From NCBI GenBank assembly GCA_014730295.1, contig WJIN01000328.1, forward strand, positions 1-36,658: DNA of 36,658 bases, in the 5' to 3' direction. The notes beneath the pieces are model-generated. The model made no database searches, was not told the origin of the DNA, and saw nothing but the letters and a program-made list of their open reading frames with translations. The first letter of the stretch is position 1. The number at the start of each line of letters is the position of its first letter. Positions 25,158-32,542 of the stretch are shown here, piece by piece. The DNA comes from Promethearchaeota archaeon (lineage in GTDB: Archaea; Asgardarchaeota; Lokiarchaeia; Sigynarchaeales; SOKP01). The position numbers and the translations under genes are program-made.

Positions 25158-26289
25158 TGTTTCTATATAATTCTTGTATTCGCTCTATTCCATCGAATTC
25201 TTTTATTTTTTCTAATACCTCATTAGGAATTAGAAGTCTATAATTTTTATTATTCTTAGTTATTAATTTTCGTATATGGGTGCCGCTATATTTATTTTTA
25301 AAGATGGTTATCTTTTTTGATAATTCATATCCTTCATTTTTGAACAATTCGCGAACCCAATCACTATTAGAGTAAACGATATCAAAATTTCCCACGATTG
25401 AAACAAGATGATCCACCCATTTCTTCGCATTAAAAATATCTGGGACGTAATAAATATTATATTTATCTTCACTAATCGCTCTCTGTTTGAGGGCCACCTT
25501 GAGAAATTGTTTGCGCTCTTCTTTAGTAAATGGATTATCCTTAGTATGTGAAATTTGGGAACTTCCAATAGCGATCTTAAGGAAATTATAATCTTCAAAA
25601 ATTCGATAGATTACATGGATGTGTCCGTGATGGAGAGGCTGAAATCTACCCACAAATAATGCTATATCACCATTACTTCTCTCTTGATGGTTTTTTTTGG
25701 CCTCAAAAAGGGAATTTAAATCTGACTCCAATAATTCTTTCCAAATCTCTTCTGAATAGTCCACTAACTCTTTTTCTTCAAATATTTTCTGGAGGCCTGA
25801 AGGGGAATAAAACCTGCTCTCATTAATATCCAGTTCTTCTTCATTTGGTTCCAGTTTCACCTCAGCTTTAGCAACTCCCACAAATATATAGGCGACTTCG
25901 CGTGATAATTTATCCTTCTCTGATTTAAAATCATAAAAATTTAGTTTAATAAGATCAGTTGATTTTAACCCGAATTCTTCTTCCAACTCTCTATATGCAT
26001 TTTGCTTTATTTTTGATAGATCTAAATTTTTCTCATATACCACATGTCCACTAGCAGAATCCGTGTAATAGCCAGGATATGTTTTTTTATTCTTCCCTCG
26101 TTTTTGAACTAAATATTCGATCTGGTCTTTTTGGTTTTTTTTAATAATAAAAATTCTCACAATCAAATGAGGGATTCCTTTTTTATGTGCTTCTGTTCTG
26201 TTAACTGGGAAGATGTGTTTAGAGATTTGACCAGAATGAAGATATTTGATTTCATCCTTCTTGATACATGCTAAAGTCTCATCTTCCAC
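25141..26289 (-). CDS. nadM: Nudix hydrolase-NMN adenylyltransferase fusion
   Basis: Two enzymes in one chain of 382 residues. The N-terminal half (about 1-180) is a Nudix domain. Its box runs from Gly81 through Glu86 to RELEEEFGL (100-108), with about six extra residues between Glu86 and Arg100, in an IPP-isomerase-like SGHV context. The C-terminal half (about 208-382) is an archaeal NMN adenylyltransferase with GRFQPLHHGH (214-223) and YSGTHIR (334-340), which makes NAD from NMN and ATP. The GTG start has AAGTGA with a 6-base spacer. The Nudix half may clean up nucleotide by-products such as ADP-ribose; that is inference. It overlaps rtcA by 17 bases. Confidence 0.92.
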   Translation of the reverse strand: MEDETLACIKKDEIKYLHSGQISKHIFPVNRTEAHKKGIPHLIVRIFIIKKNQKDQIEYLVQKRGKNKKTYPGYYTDSASGHVVYEKNLDLSKIKQNAYRELEEEFGLKSTDLIKLNFYDFKSEKDKLSREVAYIFVGVAKAEVKLEPNEEELDINESRFYSPSGLQKIFEEKELVDYSEEIWKELLESDLNSLFEAKKNHQERSNGDIALFVGRFQPLHHGHIHVIYRIFEDYNFLKIAIGSSQISHTKDNPFTKEERKQFLKVALKQRAISEDKYNIYYVPDIFNAKKWVDHLVSIVGNFDIVYSNSDWVRELFKNEGYELSKKITIFKNKYSGTHIRKLITKNNKNYRLLIPNEVLEKIKEFDGIERIQELYRNNEKND

Positions 26290-26300
26290 TTTCCATCACT

Positions 26301-27119
26301 TCATTCAAATTGTAATTCAATATTATCTCCGGAGGAGATATTCAAATATGAGGAGGCATTCCCTTGATTAAGAGAAATTTCAAGATAACCCGTAGATCCT
26401 TTTAGAAATAATAAAGAATGCTCCGGTACTGCTCCGAAATGGGATGTGAATTTCCCCCATTTTTTAGAATTCTCCTTTAATAGCGAGATTTTCTGATTCT
26501 CTGATAAAATGATATCGGTTCCCTCGACTTTACTTTGTTTGATAGCGATATTTGTAGTTATATTCCCAAAATCATCAACATATTGGACAGTGCATGTGAT
26601 TTTTTTTTCCTTTTTATTGATCTCGAACGGTATGTGAATTCCTTGTAAATTAAATGGATCAAGAGCAGATCCAAGCTCTTCTAAGAGTACTCCTGAATGA
26701 ATATGCGCCGCCACAGGGCTCATAATATCCCTTCCATGAAAGGTATTTGAAACCGGATTATGAAAAAATTGCTCATTTTTGACTATATAACACTCTTTAA
26801 TTAACTCTTCTAATGCTGTGGGAAAAATTCCATTATCAGGCCCTACAAAAAAGTACTTATCGGCAGTTTCTATCGCGACAATACCGCGTGGACTGCCAAC
26901 TCCGGGATCTACTACTACAACAAACACTGTCCGTTTCGGAAAATATGAATAGGTTGACTTAAGCAGATAAGCAGCTTCAATGATGGAAAATGCCTTTGTA
27001 GTATGAGAAATATCAATAATTTTGAGCTCTGGATTAATATCTAAAATAACTGCTTTCATAGCTGCGACATAATGAGAACCTCGTGGTCCAAAATCCGTTA
27101 ATAAGGCAATTATACTCAT
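26301..27119 (-). CDS. SAM hydroxide adenosyltransferase (DUF62)
   Basis: DUF62 proteins split S-adenosylmethionine with water to adenosine and methionine, and are relatives of fluorinase and chlorinase. The 272-residue protein has LTDFGPRGSHYVAAMK (7-22), DISH (36-39), VVVDPGVGSPR (68-78) and GPDNGIFP (93-100), with the hydroxide-type Asp/Arg/His environment rather than the halide site. It lies 11 bases before the Nudix-NMNAT gene and 32 after the TPR-like gene, in one operon. Its role here, with NAD and RNA-end enzymes, suggests nucleoside recycling, which is inference. Confidence 0.93.
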   Translation of the reverse strand: MSIIALLTDFGPRGSHYVAAMKAVILDINPELKIIDISHTTKAFSIIEAAYLLKSTYSYFPKRTVFVVVVDPGVGSPRGIVAIETADKYFFVGPDNGIFPTALEELIKECYIVKNEQFFHNPVSNTFHGRDIMSPVAAHIHSGVLLEELGSALDPFNLQGIHIPFEINKKEKKITCTVQYVDDFGNITTNIAIKQSKVEGTDIILSENQKISLLKENSKKWGKFTSHFGAVPEHSLLFLKGSTGYLEISLNQGNASSYLNISSGDNIELQFE

Positions 27120-27151
27120 AAGAATATTATGAAGAATTTAATTAGCTCCCA

Positions 27152-28057
27152 TTATTTATTTTTATATTTCTGATCAACGGTATAAAAGTCGTTAAGAGCT
27201 TTTGATTTCAAACGGTACTCCTCTTCTTTATCAAACTGGACTAATTCCTTCGACAATTCACTTGCTTCTCTGTATAAAGTATATGCTTCATGAAAGTCCT
27301 CGTTCCTTAAGGCGTCTCTGGCTTTTTGGACAATTTTATCACGTCGGCGTGAGAGATCGGGGATTTTTTGACAGAATGAAGCACGTTCCTTCAATGTCTT
27401 TGTAATTTCATAATCTTCTCCCAATAGCTCTTCTGATACCTCTTCGGCTTTACTATAATTCTTTGCGGCTTTTTCAAACTCGTTTTCTTTTAGGAGTTTT
27501 TCTGCCTCTTTATAAAGTTTCGAGATTTTGATGTGATCCTCATCCTCAACTCTTTCGAGCAATTCTTGGGCAAGTTTTCTGTCTTTTTTACTCCCTGATA
27601 ATAATGATTTGGTTCTATTAATTATGCTTTGTTTGATTGTTTCTGGATTTAATAAGTCAATTAATGGTTCCAAGATTGCTTGATACACTGCTTTTAACTT
27701 TTGTTCGAACTCCTCTTGCTCCATATTCAACAAATCTAGGTCCTCAAGCTCTTCTACAGCATCTTTCAATAAAGGTCGAAATTTCTCCGGTTTTTCGTTA
27801 TCCTCTAAAAGTAATCCAATAATTATCCCAGATGCTTTAATCTTGGTTTTACCAGAAAATCTAAAAATATAGGAAAAAATTTGATGATCTCCAATCTTTA
27901 AAAATGAGTAGTCGTTCCTTTCAAGGTCAAGGTTTAATCTTAAAAAGAGATTACTTGTAATTTCAAAATCCTTACCTTCTTGATCTTTAAAAAATTTCCC
28001 AAGAACTTTATAGTCTGAATCGAAAGGAAGGACAATAACAAAGGTTCCTTTAGGCAT
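27152..28057 (-). CDS. possible longin-like N-domain with TPR-like helices
   Basis: A 301-residue protein. The first 100 residues look like alternating strands and helices (GTFVIVLPF, IFSYIFRF, ASGIIIGLLLE, then a PEKFRPLLKDAVEELE helix). That order could be longin- or profilin-like, but the call rests on pattern only. The rest is helical and holds two TPR/MIT-like hairpins (about 180-210 and 255-285: LYKEAEKLLKENEFEKAAKN and ALRNEDFHEAYTLYREASEL). AAGTGA lies about 6 bases before the ATG. It heads the operon with the SAM hydrolase, Nudix-NMNAT and RtcA; it is also just downstream of the coiled-coil pair. Confidence 0.6.
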   Translation of the reverse strand: MPKGTFVIVLPFDSDYKVLGKFFKDQEGKDFEITSNLFLRLNLDLERNDYSFLKIGDHQIFSYIFRFSGKTKIKASGIIIGLLLEDNEKPEKFRPLLKDAVEELEDLDLLNMEQEEFEQKLKAVYQAILEPLIDLLNPETIKQSIINRTKSLLSGSKKDRKLAQELLERVEDEDHIKISKLYKEAEKLLKENEFEKAAKNYSKAEEVSEELLGEDYEITKTLKERASFCQKIPDLSRRRDKIVQKARDALRNEDFHEAYTLYREASELSKELVQFDKEEEYRLKSKALNDFYTVDQKYKNK

Positions 28058-28275
28058 TATTTTTCACTTTTTTATGACGAAATTTAGTAATTAGTTGTAT
28101 TTCAAATAAGCTACTTACATTTATTAAATATAGATAATATTAGTTTCTTTTTTAGAATATTTAATTAGCTGGAATTTAAAGTCGTATAAAAATTGATAAA
28201 AATCGATTTAAAAGCATAATCTAGGCAGTTTAAGTGTCTCATCTATATAAATAGTAAAAAATTCAAATAAAAGCC

Positions 28276-28287
28276 TCCCTCGGGGGA
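28276..28287 (-). terminator. small hairpin after the coiled-coil genes
   Basis: On the minus strand TCCC and GGGA pair around four bases, in a GC-rich island within very AT-rich DNA, followed by several T tracts. It lies 24 bases after the stop of 28311-28742, so it may end that transcript. The stem is only 4 bp. Confidence 0.35.
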
Positions 28288-28310
28288 AAATAAAAATTGT
28301 TTAAAAAAAG

Positions 28311-28742
28311 TTATACATCACAGCCGGTAAGGATTCGATTAGTCTCTTCGCGGATACTCTGGATGATAGTTAAAAGTTGGGCATAATACAAATTATCGGA
28401 AACAGTCTTTTGGGCTTTCTTGATAGTGTCAATCGCTTTCTTCTCATCTTCTAAAATTACCTCAATAGATTTGTTTTCCCATAAATCTTCGATTTTCTCG
28501 TTTAATTCATCGGAAAGTTCCTGCATACTCTTATTGGATTGGACACGGAACTGTTTCAACGCTTCAACAATCAGTCTGACGTTCTCAGTTAAGCTTACAA
28601 TTTCTTGGGAAAATTTATCACTCATTGCATTTATTGACTCATTCATCGACTCAATTTGAGAGATGGTCCCATCAAGACTCTGCATAATTTGATTGATTTT
28701 ATCAATCATTTCTCCAAGAAGCTTTTCCATTTCATCACTCAT
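28311..28742 (-). CDS. small coiled-coil protein
   Basis: A 143-residue protein that is helical from end to end, with heptad-like spacing (about 5-75), many Glu/Lys/Gln/Ser, one cysteine near the C-terminus (residue 141) and no membrane span. AAAGGTGA is 7 bases before the ATG. It follows another coiled-coil protein of nearly equal length (28779-29207) by 36 bases, so the two probably form a heteromeric bundle. I do not recognise it. Confidence 0.75.
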   Translation of the reverse strand: MSDEMEKLLGEMIDKINQIMQSLDGTISQIESMNESINAMSDKFSQEIVSLTENVRLIVEALKQFRVQSNKSMQELSDELNEKIEDLWENKSIEVILEDEKKAIDTIKKAQKTVSDNLYYAQLLTIIQSIREETNRILTGCDV

Positions 28743-28778
28743 TTATCTTTCACCTTTAGATTATATTTAGTTTATATA

Positions 28779-29207
28779 TTATTCTTCCTCAGTGGTTTGT
28801 TCCACAACTTGAGTTTCTTGTCTCTGTTTCAAATTTTTTACAGATGAGATCGCTTCTGATAGGAGCAAATTGACCGTATCTTGATTTAAAACTTCCTCTG
28901 CTAGTTTAGAAAAGTTTTCCATATCAGACATCATTTTTTTTAGATTTTTCAATCCTAAACCCTCTTGGACGACCTCAATTTCTTTCTTTGCTCCCTCTCC
29001 AATCTCTGAAATTACCTCTAAATGCTTCGTCTGTGCGACCGTTATTTCTTGGGCAAAATTTTCCATCTTTGTATTAAGATTGGTAATCTTGTCTTCTATG
29101 TTTTGATTTAGACCATCAAGCGAGTTCTTCAGACCTTGAATAGCCTTTCCTAACTGTGCTATACGACTATATATGTTTTGAAGCAAATCCGTTAACATTT
29201 CTGCCAT
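28779..29207 (-). CDS. small coiled-coil protein
   Basis: A 142-residue all-helical protein with heptads (about 3-80), a KLEVI-type core and an acidic tail (QTTEEE). No enzyme motif or membrane span is visible. GGTGA with a 5-base spacer (TTTAA) sets the ATG. It precedes the second coiled-coil protein and follows a hairpin in its leader (29257-29304). The matched lengths suggest partners rather than recent duplicates, since clear residue identity is not visible. Confidence 0.75.
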   Translation of the reverse strand: MAEMLTDLLQNIYSRIAQLGKAIQGLKNSLDGLNQNIEDKITNLNTKMENFAQEITVAQTKHLEVISEIGEGAKKEIEVVQEGLGLKNLKKMMSDMENFSKLAEEVLNQDTVNLLLSEAISSVKNLKQRQETQVVEQTTEEE

Positions 29208-29256
29208 TTAAATCACCATTCTCGAGTTTTTCACTTTAATTATTCTTTTTTTTCTC

Positions 29257-29304
29257 TTACGAACTAAATAAAAGATTACTTCTTTAATCTTTTCGAATTC
29301 GTAA
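29257..29304 (-). promoter_or_regulatory. two-part hairpin ahead of the coiled-coil operon
   Basis: TTACGAA (29257-29263) pairs with TTCGTAA (29298-29304), and inside it AAAAGATTA (29270-29278) pairs with TAATCTTTT (29285-29293) around a 6-base loop. The two stems (7 and 9 bp, all perfect) are separated by a 6 x 4 internal loop. It ends 50 bases before the ATG of the coiled-coil gene and lies 152 bases after the HesB-like stop. It is not followed by a T-run on the minus strand, so it is not a simple terminator. Confidence 0.5.
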
Positions 29305-29455
29305 CAAATTGTTTAATAAAGATGTAAGGAAACATATTTATATTTTTTTAGTTCTATAAACTCACTCTAAGATTTGAAATTCAGGGGATTGATAAATTCC
29401 AAGAATTTATAGGAACTCATCCGAAGGTAATGATAAAACAGTCAGAGCAATTATC

Positions 29456-29791
29456 TTACACTTTGCATATATTTTTAGTTTTTGTCTCAATATTGGTAAG
29501 TGTTAAGATTTTATCAAAAAATCCTTTCAAATCCAAATGAAATTCATTGCGGGGTCCGAAGGTATCAACAAATCTATTTGAGATATATAATTTTAAATTC
29601 TTTCTCTCAATAATTTCTGCATATTTAGTGTCTGATCCTAAATATGAATTTGATGAATGCGAAATTACGGTGAGATTTGGACTATAAATTGCCGTGCATC
29701 CTTCTTGGATAGTATCAACATCTAATAATAAAGAATCGATTCTATGTTCTTGGATATATGTTTTCGCAGATTTGGTCAGTGTTATTGACAT
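29456..29791 (-). CDS. HesB-like (CC/Se-type) protein, degenerate
   Basis: The 111-residue protein has the layout of small archaeal HesB/IscA-like CC/Se proteins: an N-terminal LTKSAKTYIQEH helix, a DVDTIQEGC loop, a strand around KNLKLYIS, and a closing DLKGFF strand near 87-92. The family usually has Cys-Cys or Cys-Sec in the loop; here a single Cys32 is followed by Thr, and a second Cys is at 109. It may bind iron-sulfur or metal only weakly or have changed role. No ribosome-binding site is seen. It is near SepSecS, but in a different transcript. Confidence 0.6.
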   Translation of the reverse strand: MSITLTKSAKTYIQEHRIDSLLLDVDTIQEGCTAIYSPNLTVISHSSNSYLGSDTKYAEIIERKNLKLYISNRFVDTFGPRNEFHLDLKGFFDKILTLTNIETKTKNICKV

Positions 29792-29808
29792 AGTTTAATA
29801 ATAAGATA

Positions 29809-29989
29809 TGCTCCCGGGGGGATTTGAACCCCCGATTTCCCGGTAAATTGGAACTCAATTATACACTCAGGTTTTTACTATTATGGACACGATTAAATGG
29901 ATGTATGTCCATCGGCCATTTATAAGACCTGCGCTTGTCGATCAAGACAAGAAACCTATCGCTTGTTAACCAAGCTAAGCAACGGGAGC
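29809..29989 (-). tRNA. tRNA, probably Leu (UAA), with multiple introns
   Basis: The minus strand has an acceptor GCTCCCG/CGGGAGC, T-arm GGGGG-TTCAAAT-CCCCC and discriminator A73. The D-arm is GCTT/AAGC with GG. The gene is 181 bases, so extra sequence must be removed. A 28-base insertion is bounded by direct repeats ACAAGCG (29932-29938 and 29960-29966). The anticodon stem CAGGT/ACCTG encloses 54 bases, i.e. a 47-base intron. The variable region (29834-29867) is 34 bases, long for Leu, so a third intron is possible. Anticodon is UAA if the splice falls after position 35, UAU if at 37/38. CCA is not encoded. Confidence 0.8.
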
Positions 29990-30011
29990 AAATGATTTTT
30001 ATTTTTAGATA

Positions 30012-30091
30012 ACAGCTCTGAGGAGATCTCTCAACATCACCTATCTCAATTGGGTATCTATACTAAATCTATTTTGAGATATTGGAGCTGT
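30012..30091. other. three-way-junction-like inverted repeats
   Basis: The gap between the tRNA and the 30192 gene holds nested perfect repeats. ACAGCTC (30012-30018) pairs with GAGCTGT (30085-30091), and TATCTCAA (30042-30049) with TTGAGATA (30074-30081). A third small stem, TGAG/CTCA around AGATCT (30019-30033), branches off. The layout is a closed three-way junction. It could be a 3' UTR element of the minus-strand gene ending at 30192, a small RNA, or a regulatory site ahead of the tRNA. It has no tRNA T-loop. Confidence 0.5.
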
Positions 30092-30191
30092 AATCCAGTA
30101 TAAATTATAAAAAATACTAAACCATAAAAATTTTTTTGTTAAAATGAACCTAAAAGAGGTTATATAGGAAATTTGGAAGAAAGAGAAAAGG

Positions 30192-30875
30192 TTATTCTTC
30201 TTTATCTAAATGAGAACTAATCAGATTCAAAACCCATCGTTTAATCTGCATTAAATTTTTTAGTAATCCGGGAACCCGTTCTTCTGGAAATGGTTCTTCG
30301 GGAGGTAGATTTTGAGCTGTTGCCATCCATTTATTTAATGCCAGTTGGACAAGTCTTGCCCCCTCAGCTTCCATAAATAAAGGAACTACCGCAGCTGATT
30401 CTCTTGCATCCCCGATGGCAAAATATATCTTACGATTAATATCTTTCAACATCACCAGATTGGCACATTCATCAATTTTTCGTTCTACTAATATCGATTT
30501 TAAAAGTTGGGTTTTAATTTCTTTTTCTTTATTATTGAATCTGGTCTTTCGTTCTTGCAGTAAGGGGAAAATCGTATCGGTTAATCTATTTGCATGTTCA
30601 TCATCATTATAATAGCACACTGCATTCAATTGATCGTCTAAATTTTCGATTGAGAGAAAAGTTTTATTTTTTGAATATAAAATCGCTCTTGATCCCTTTT
30701 TAAAATCTTGATATAACTTCATAAAAACACATCGCGTTCCCACATTATTCGCGGTATGATATGTCAAATCAAACAATTCTCTGTGAGTAAGAGGCTCAAA
30801 TGGTTCATTAATCTCTTCAGTTAGCCATTCTCTTGAAATTACATTTTCAAACTGATTCAAAAGTCTGTTTTCCAT
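30192..30875 (-). CDS. hypothetical protein
   Basis: A 227-residue soluble protein I do not recognise. It is alpha/beta with strands RAILYS and LNAVCYY, a charged middle (about 105-135) and a Glu/Pro-rich segment (ATAQNLPPEEPFPEERVPG) before the last helix. No enzyme motif is visible. The ATG has no ribosome-binding site; a leaderless mRNA is likely. It lies between SepSecS (upstream on the same strand, 165 bases) and the tRNA, with a three-way-junction-like repeat after its stop. Whether it is linked to selenium use cannot be read from its sequence. Confidence 0.65.
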   Translation of the reverse strand: MENRLLNQFENVISREWLTEEINEPFEPLTHRELFDLTYHTANNVGTRCVFMKLYQDFKKGSRAILYSKNKTFLSIENLDDQLNAVCYYNDDEHANRLTDTIFPLLQERKTRFNNKEKEIKTQLLKSILVERKIDECANLVMLKDINRKIYFAIGDARESAAVVPLFMEAEGARLVQLALNKWMATAQNLPPEEPFPEERVPGLLKNLMQIKRWVLNLISSHLDKEE

Positions 30876-31040
30876 GGTTTATACTAAATATTGTGATAAT
30901 TAGTTAAATATCTAATGAAAATCTTGTTTTAAAAATTCTAACTGTTTTTAATAAAATATAGTTAGAATAATTTTAAATTTTTATATTAGTTGCAATTTTC
31001 ATTTCTCTATGAGTCTATTGAGAGAAGGTTAATAAAGGAT

Positions 31041-32405
31041 TTAACTTTTAATTTGCTGGTATGCTTTTTCAAGCCGAGCAACTGCTTTATCAATATCTTC
31101 TCGGGTGGAGCCAATCGCAGCATTCATTACGATATATGGTGTTGAATATCCATTTACGCAAGTTCCAAATTCTTTTTGGTTTGGATCATATACTCGTGGA
31201 CCAGTTACCCGTAGATTATACAAGGCGCCCCCTAAGGCATATAATTGGTTCTTTTTAAGGGTATTGAGAGTCATCGCTACAGCCACGGGATTAAAGATAT
31301 CCATAATTTGTTCATTTATCTCTTTAGCAAACGAGGAAAGTCGCTCTTCTAGGTAATTTCGGTTTTCTTGTTGATTTTGGATCAGTTCTTTATATCCTTG
31401 TAGCCCTAAGGAAAGCATTGATATGAGAAAATTTATTACCGGAGATGCTGAAGCTCTTCCAGGATAAGTCTGACTGATGGTCTCGATCTTGTCTTTTTCG
31501 GGTGAAGCGATGAGTGCACCGCCAACGGGACTGAGAAAATTTTTATCTGTAGATTGAATAATTGCATCAACTCTGCCCGCATCAATTGCAGATCTAATCA
31601 TTTTCATCCATTCAGGACTTTGAACACCATACGCATTAATGATTATATGGACGAGATCCTTCTCTTTCGCAAATTTGCTGATACCTTTAACATCATCGGC
31701 TTCTCTTGGAGGAAAAAAACTCGTAAATGAAACGATGGCATAGCATTCATCTTCATATGCGTCTTGTATATCTTCGAGTGGGATTCTAACCGCATCTCCA
31801 AAAATTGTACCTTCAACTATTTTCGGTTCAAGCCCGAGAAATGAAATGGATTTTAAGATGGAATTATGGTCGAGTCTCGGTAAGAGTATTTTTCTTTTGT
31901 TTCGAAGTTCTCCCTTGTTCCAGTCTGGTTTAAATGCTGATAATGTGAGTGCTAAAGACATACCGGTTGCGATTGGGGTGATAATTGCCTTTTTGATATT
32001 AGGAAGACCACATTTTCTCAGAATATCCCGTGCCAGGTAATTAGTGATTTCATACATTATCGAGCCGCCCGGGGCTTTTGGTTGAGGGGCTGTAAGAAAT
32101 CCACTCCGTCCTACACCATGACAGAACCCTCCAGAGGTTTTCAAGCTAAGTTTTGAGGCGATCCGGGCCTCTCGTTCACCAACTTGGGAAGCATTTTGGT
32201 CTTTATCAGTGTCCATATTTGCTAATATTTGCAATAAGAATTCTATTTGTTCATCTGTCCATCCTTCATTAGGGACTGCTTTTTGTTCAAACAATATTCT
32301 TATCGGATCAATATATTGATTGAGAACAAGCTGCCCCCTATTAAGCATATTTTCTGGAATTTTTGAATTTTTAAAAAATTTAACGATATTATTTAGATCA
32401 ACCAA
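31041..32405 (-). CDS. spcS: O-phosphoseryl-tRNA(Sec) selenium transferase (SepSecS)
   Basis: Converts phosphoseryl-tRNA(Sec) to selenocysteinyl-tRNA(Sec) with selenophosphate. The 454-residue PLP enzyme aligns over its whole length with archaeal and human SepSecS. It has QVGEREARIASKL, then CHGVGRSGFLTAPQPKAPGGS (phosphate and substrate contacts), PRLDHNSILKS, NAYGVQS, the PLP lysine in QSTDKNFLSPVGG (Lys288), and YPGRASASP. The start is TTG 32405, 6 bases after GGTGA (32412-32416); the TTG at 32411 touches that site. It implies selenoprotein synthesis. PSTK, SelB and tRNA-Sec are not in the window. Confidence 0.96.
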   Translation of the reverse strand: MVDLNNIVKFFKNSKIPENMLNRGQLVLNQYIDPIRILFEQKAVPNEGWTDEQIEFLLQILANMDTDKDQNASQVGEREARIASKLSLKTSGGFCHGVGRSGFLTAPQPKAPGGSIMYEITNYLARDILRKCGLPNIKKAIITPIATGMSLALTLSAFKPDWNKGELRNKRKILLPRLDHNSILKSISFLGLEPKIVEGTIFGDAVRIPLEDIQDAYEDECYAIVSFTSFFPPREADDVKGISKFAKEKDLVHIIINAYGVQSPEWMKMIRSAIDAGRVDAIIQSTDKNFLSPVGGALIASPEKDKIETISQTYPGRASASPVINFLISMLSLGLQGYKELIQNQQENRNYLEERLSSFAKEINEQIMDIFNPVAVAMTLNTLKKNQLYALGGALYNLRVTGPRVYDPNQKEFGTCVNGYSTPYIVMNAAIGSTREDIDKAVARLEKAYQQIKS

Positions 32406-32542
32406 AAACAATCACCAAATCCATTTTTGAGATATACTAATTTCTAATAATATAATTCAATAAGACTTAATCAAAATTAACTATTCGTATGAAATTCTAA
32501 AAAAATCAATAAAAAGAAAAGGAAATCTTAGTAGGAAAGCAA

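Noticed and set aside
29257..29304. SECIS element for the HesB-like gene
   Set aside because: The HesB-like gene ends in TAA, has no in-frame TGA, and the hairpin lacks the conserved archaeal SECIS bulge bases that I could recognise; left only as an unexplained hairpin.
29809..29989. tRNA-Sec candidate, because SepSecS is close
   Set aside because: No UCA anticodon appears in any plausible loop, the acceptor is 7 bp and the D-stem 4 bp; features fit Leu-type class II with introns instead.
30012..30091. Tailless tRNA or hammerhead ribozyme
   Set aside because: The acceptor-like ACAGCTC/GAGCTGT has no T-loop (TTCRA) inside, and neither CUGAUGA nor GAAA hammerhead core bases are placed correctly.
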